Positions 5,467 through 5,499 of a stretch of 5,499 nt of DNA are shown piece after piece; position 1 is the first letter of the stretch; the number at the start of each line of letters is the position of its first letter. The translations under genes and the position numbers were made by a program. Source of the stretch: an uncultured Actinomycetospora sp. (lineage in GTDB: Bacteria; Actinomycetota; Actinomycetes; Mycobacteriales; Pseudonocardiaceae); NCBI GenBank assembly GCA_902805495.1, contig CADCTH010000590.1:1-5499 (forward strand). Reading direction: 5' to 3'. Below the pieces are notes generated by a model. The model made no database searches and was not told the origin of the DNA. It saw nothing but the letters and a program-made list of their open reading frames with translations.

Positions 5467-5470
5467 CGCG

Positions 5471-5478
5471 CCTCCCCC
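5471..5478 (-). promoter_or_regulatory. Ribosome binding site supporting the acyltransferase start
   Basis: On the minus strand this reads GGGGGAGG, 4 bases before GTG 5464-5466 and 13 bases before GTG 5455-5457. It favours the former start over the GTG at 5488-5490, which lies upstream of it. Confidence 0.45.
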
Positions 5479-5499
5479 GACGTCCACCACCGGGGCCGC

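Noticed and set aside
1..5499. A novel defence, mobile or CRISPR-type system
   Set aside because: There are no repeat arrays, integrase or transposase genes, nucleases, toxins or RNA-like structures. All substantial genes belong to known wall-synthesis or metabolic families.

Overview
The base composition is very GC-rich, with third codon positions almost all G or C. The genes include cell-wall arabinan genes found only in mycolate/arabinogalactan-type actinobacteria. Together these point to a Corynebacteriales/Pseudonocardiales-type actinomycete, and a Pseudonocardia-like genome is my best guess. That placement is inferred from gene content, not from a database search.

Left part (2-2618, + strand): a tight co-directional run of arabinan genes. 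It starts with the C-terminal end of an Emb-type arabinosyltransferase (cut by the window edge). An 11-bp gap leads to dprE1, and an 8-bp gap holding a good ribosome binding site leads to dprE2. DprE1 and DprE2 together epimerise decaprenyl-phosphoryl-ribose to decaprenyl-phosphoryl-arabinose (DPA), and Emb enzymes use DPA as their arabinose donor. Donor supply and donor use are therefore in one probable operon. All DprE1 active-site residues that I could place by the M. tuberculosis numbering are kept.

Middle (2615-4083): a class II (fuculose-phosphate-type) aldolase on the minus strand meets dprE2 tail to tail, and one CTAG serves as the stop for both. To its right is a histidine phosphatase on the + strand. 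The roughly 200 bp between these divergent genes carries what look like two truncated C-terminal tails pointing away from each other. One runs into the phosphatase start (GTGA overlap) and the other into an upstream ATG of the aldolase (ATGA overlap). I read this, cautiously, as the scar of a lost sugar-catabolism operon, with a sugar kinase as the best guess for one lost gene.

Right part (4093-5466, - strand): a multi-pass acyltransferase-3 (OafA-like) membrane protein, convergent with the phosphatase across only 9 bp. It has an arginine-rich C-terminal tail. It could O-acylate an envelope glycan, but nothing in the window fixes its substrate.

I saw no RNA gene, insertion sequence, CRISPR array, clear sigma-70 promoter or strong terminator. 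The window is mostly ordinary core and metabolic DNA. The 3304-3472 junction is the part most worth a second look.
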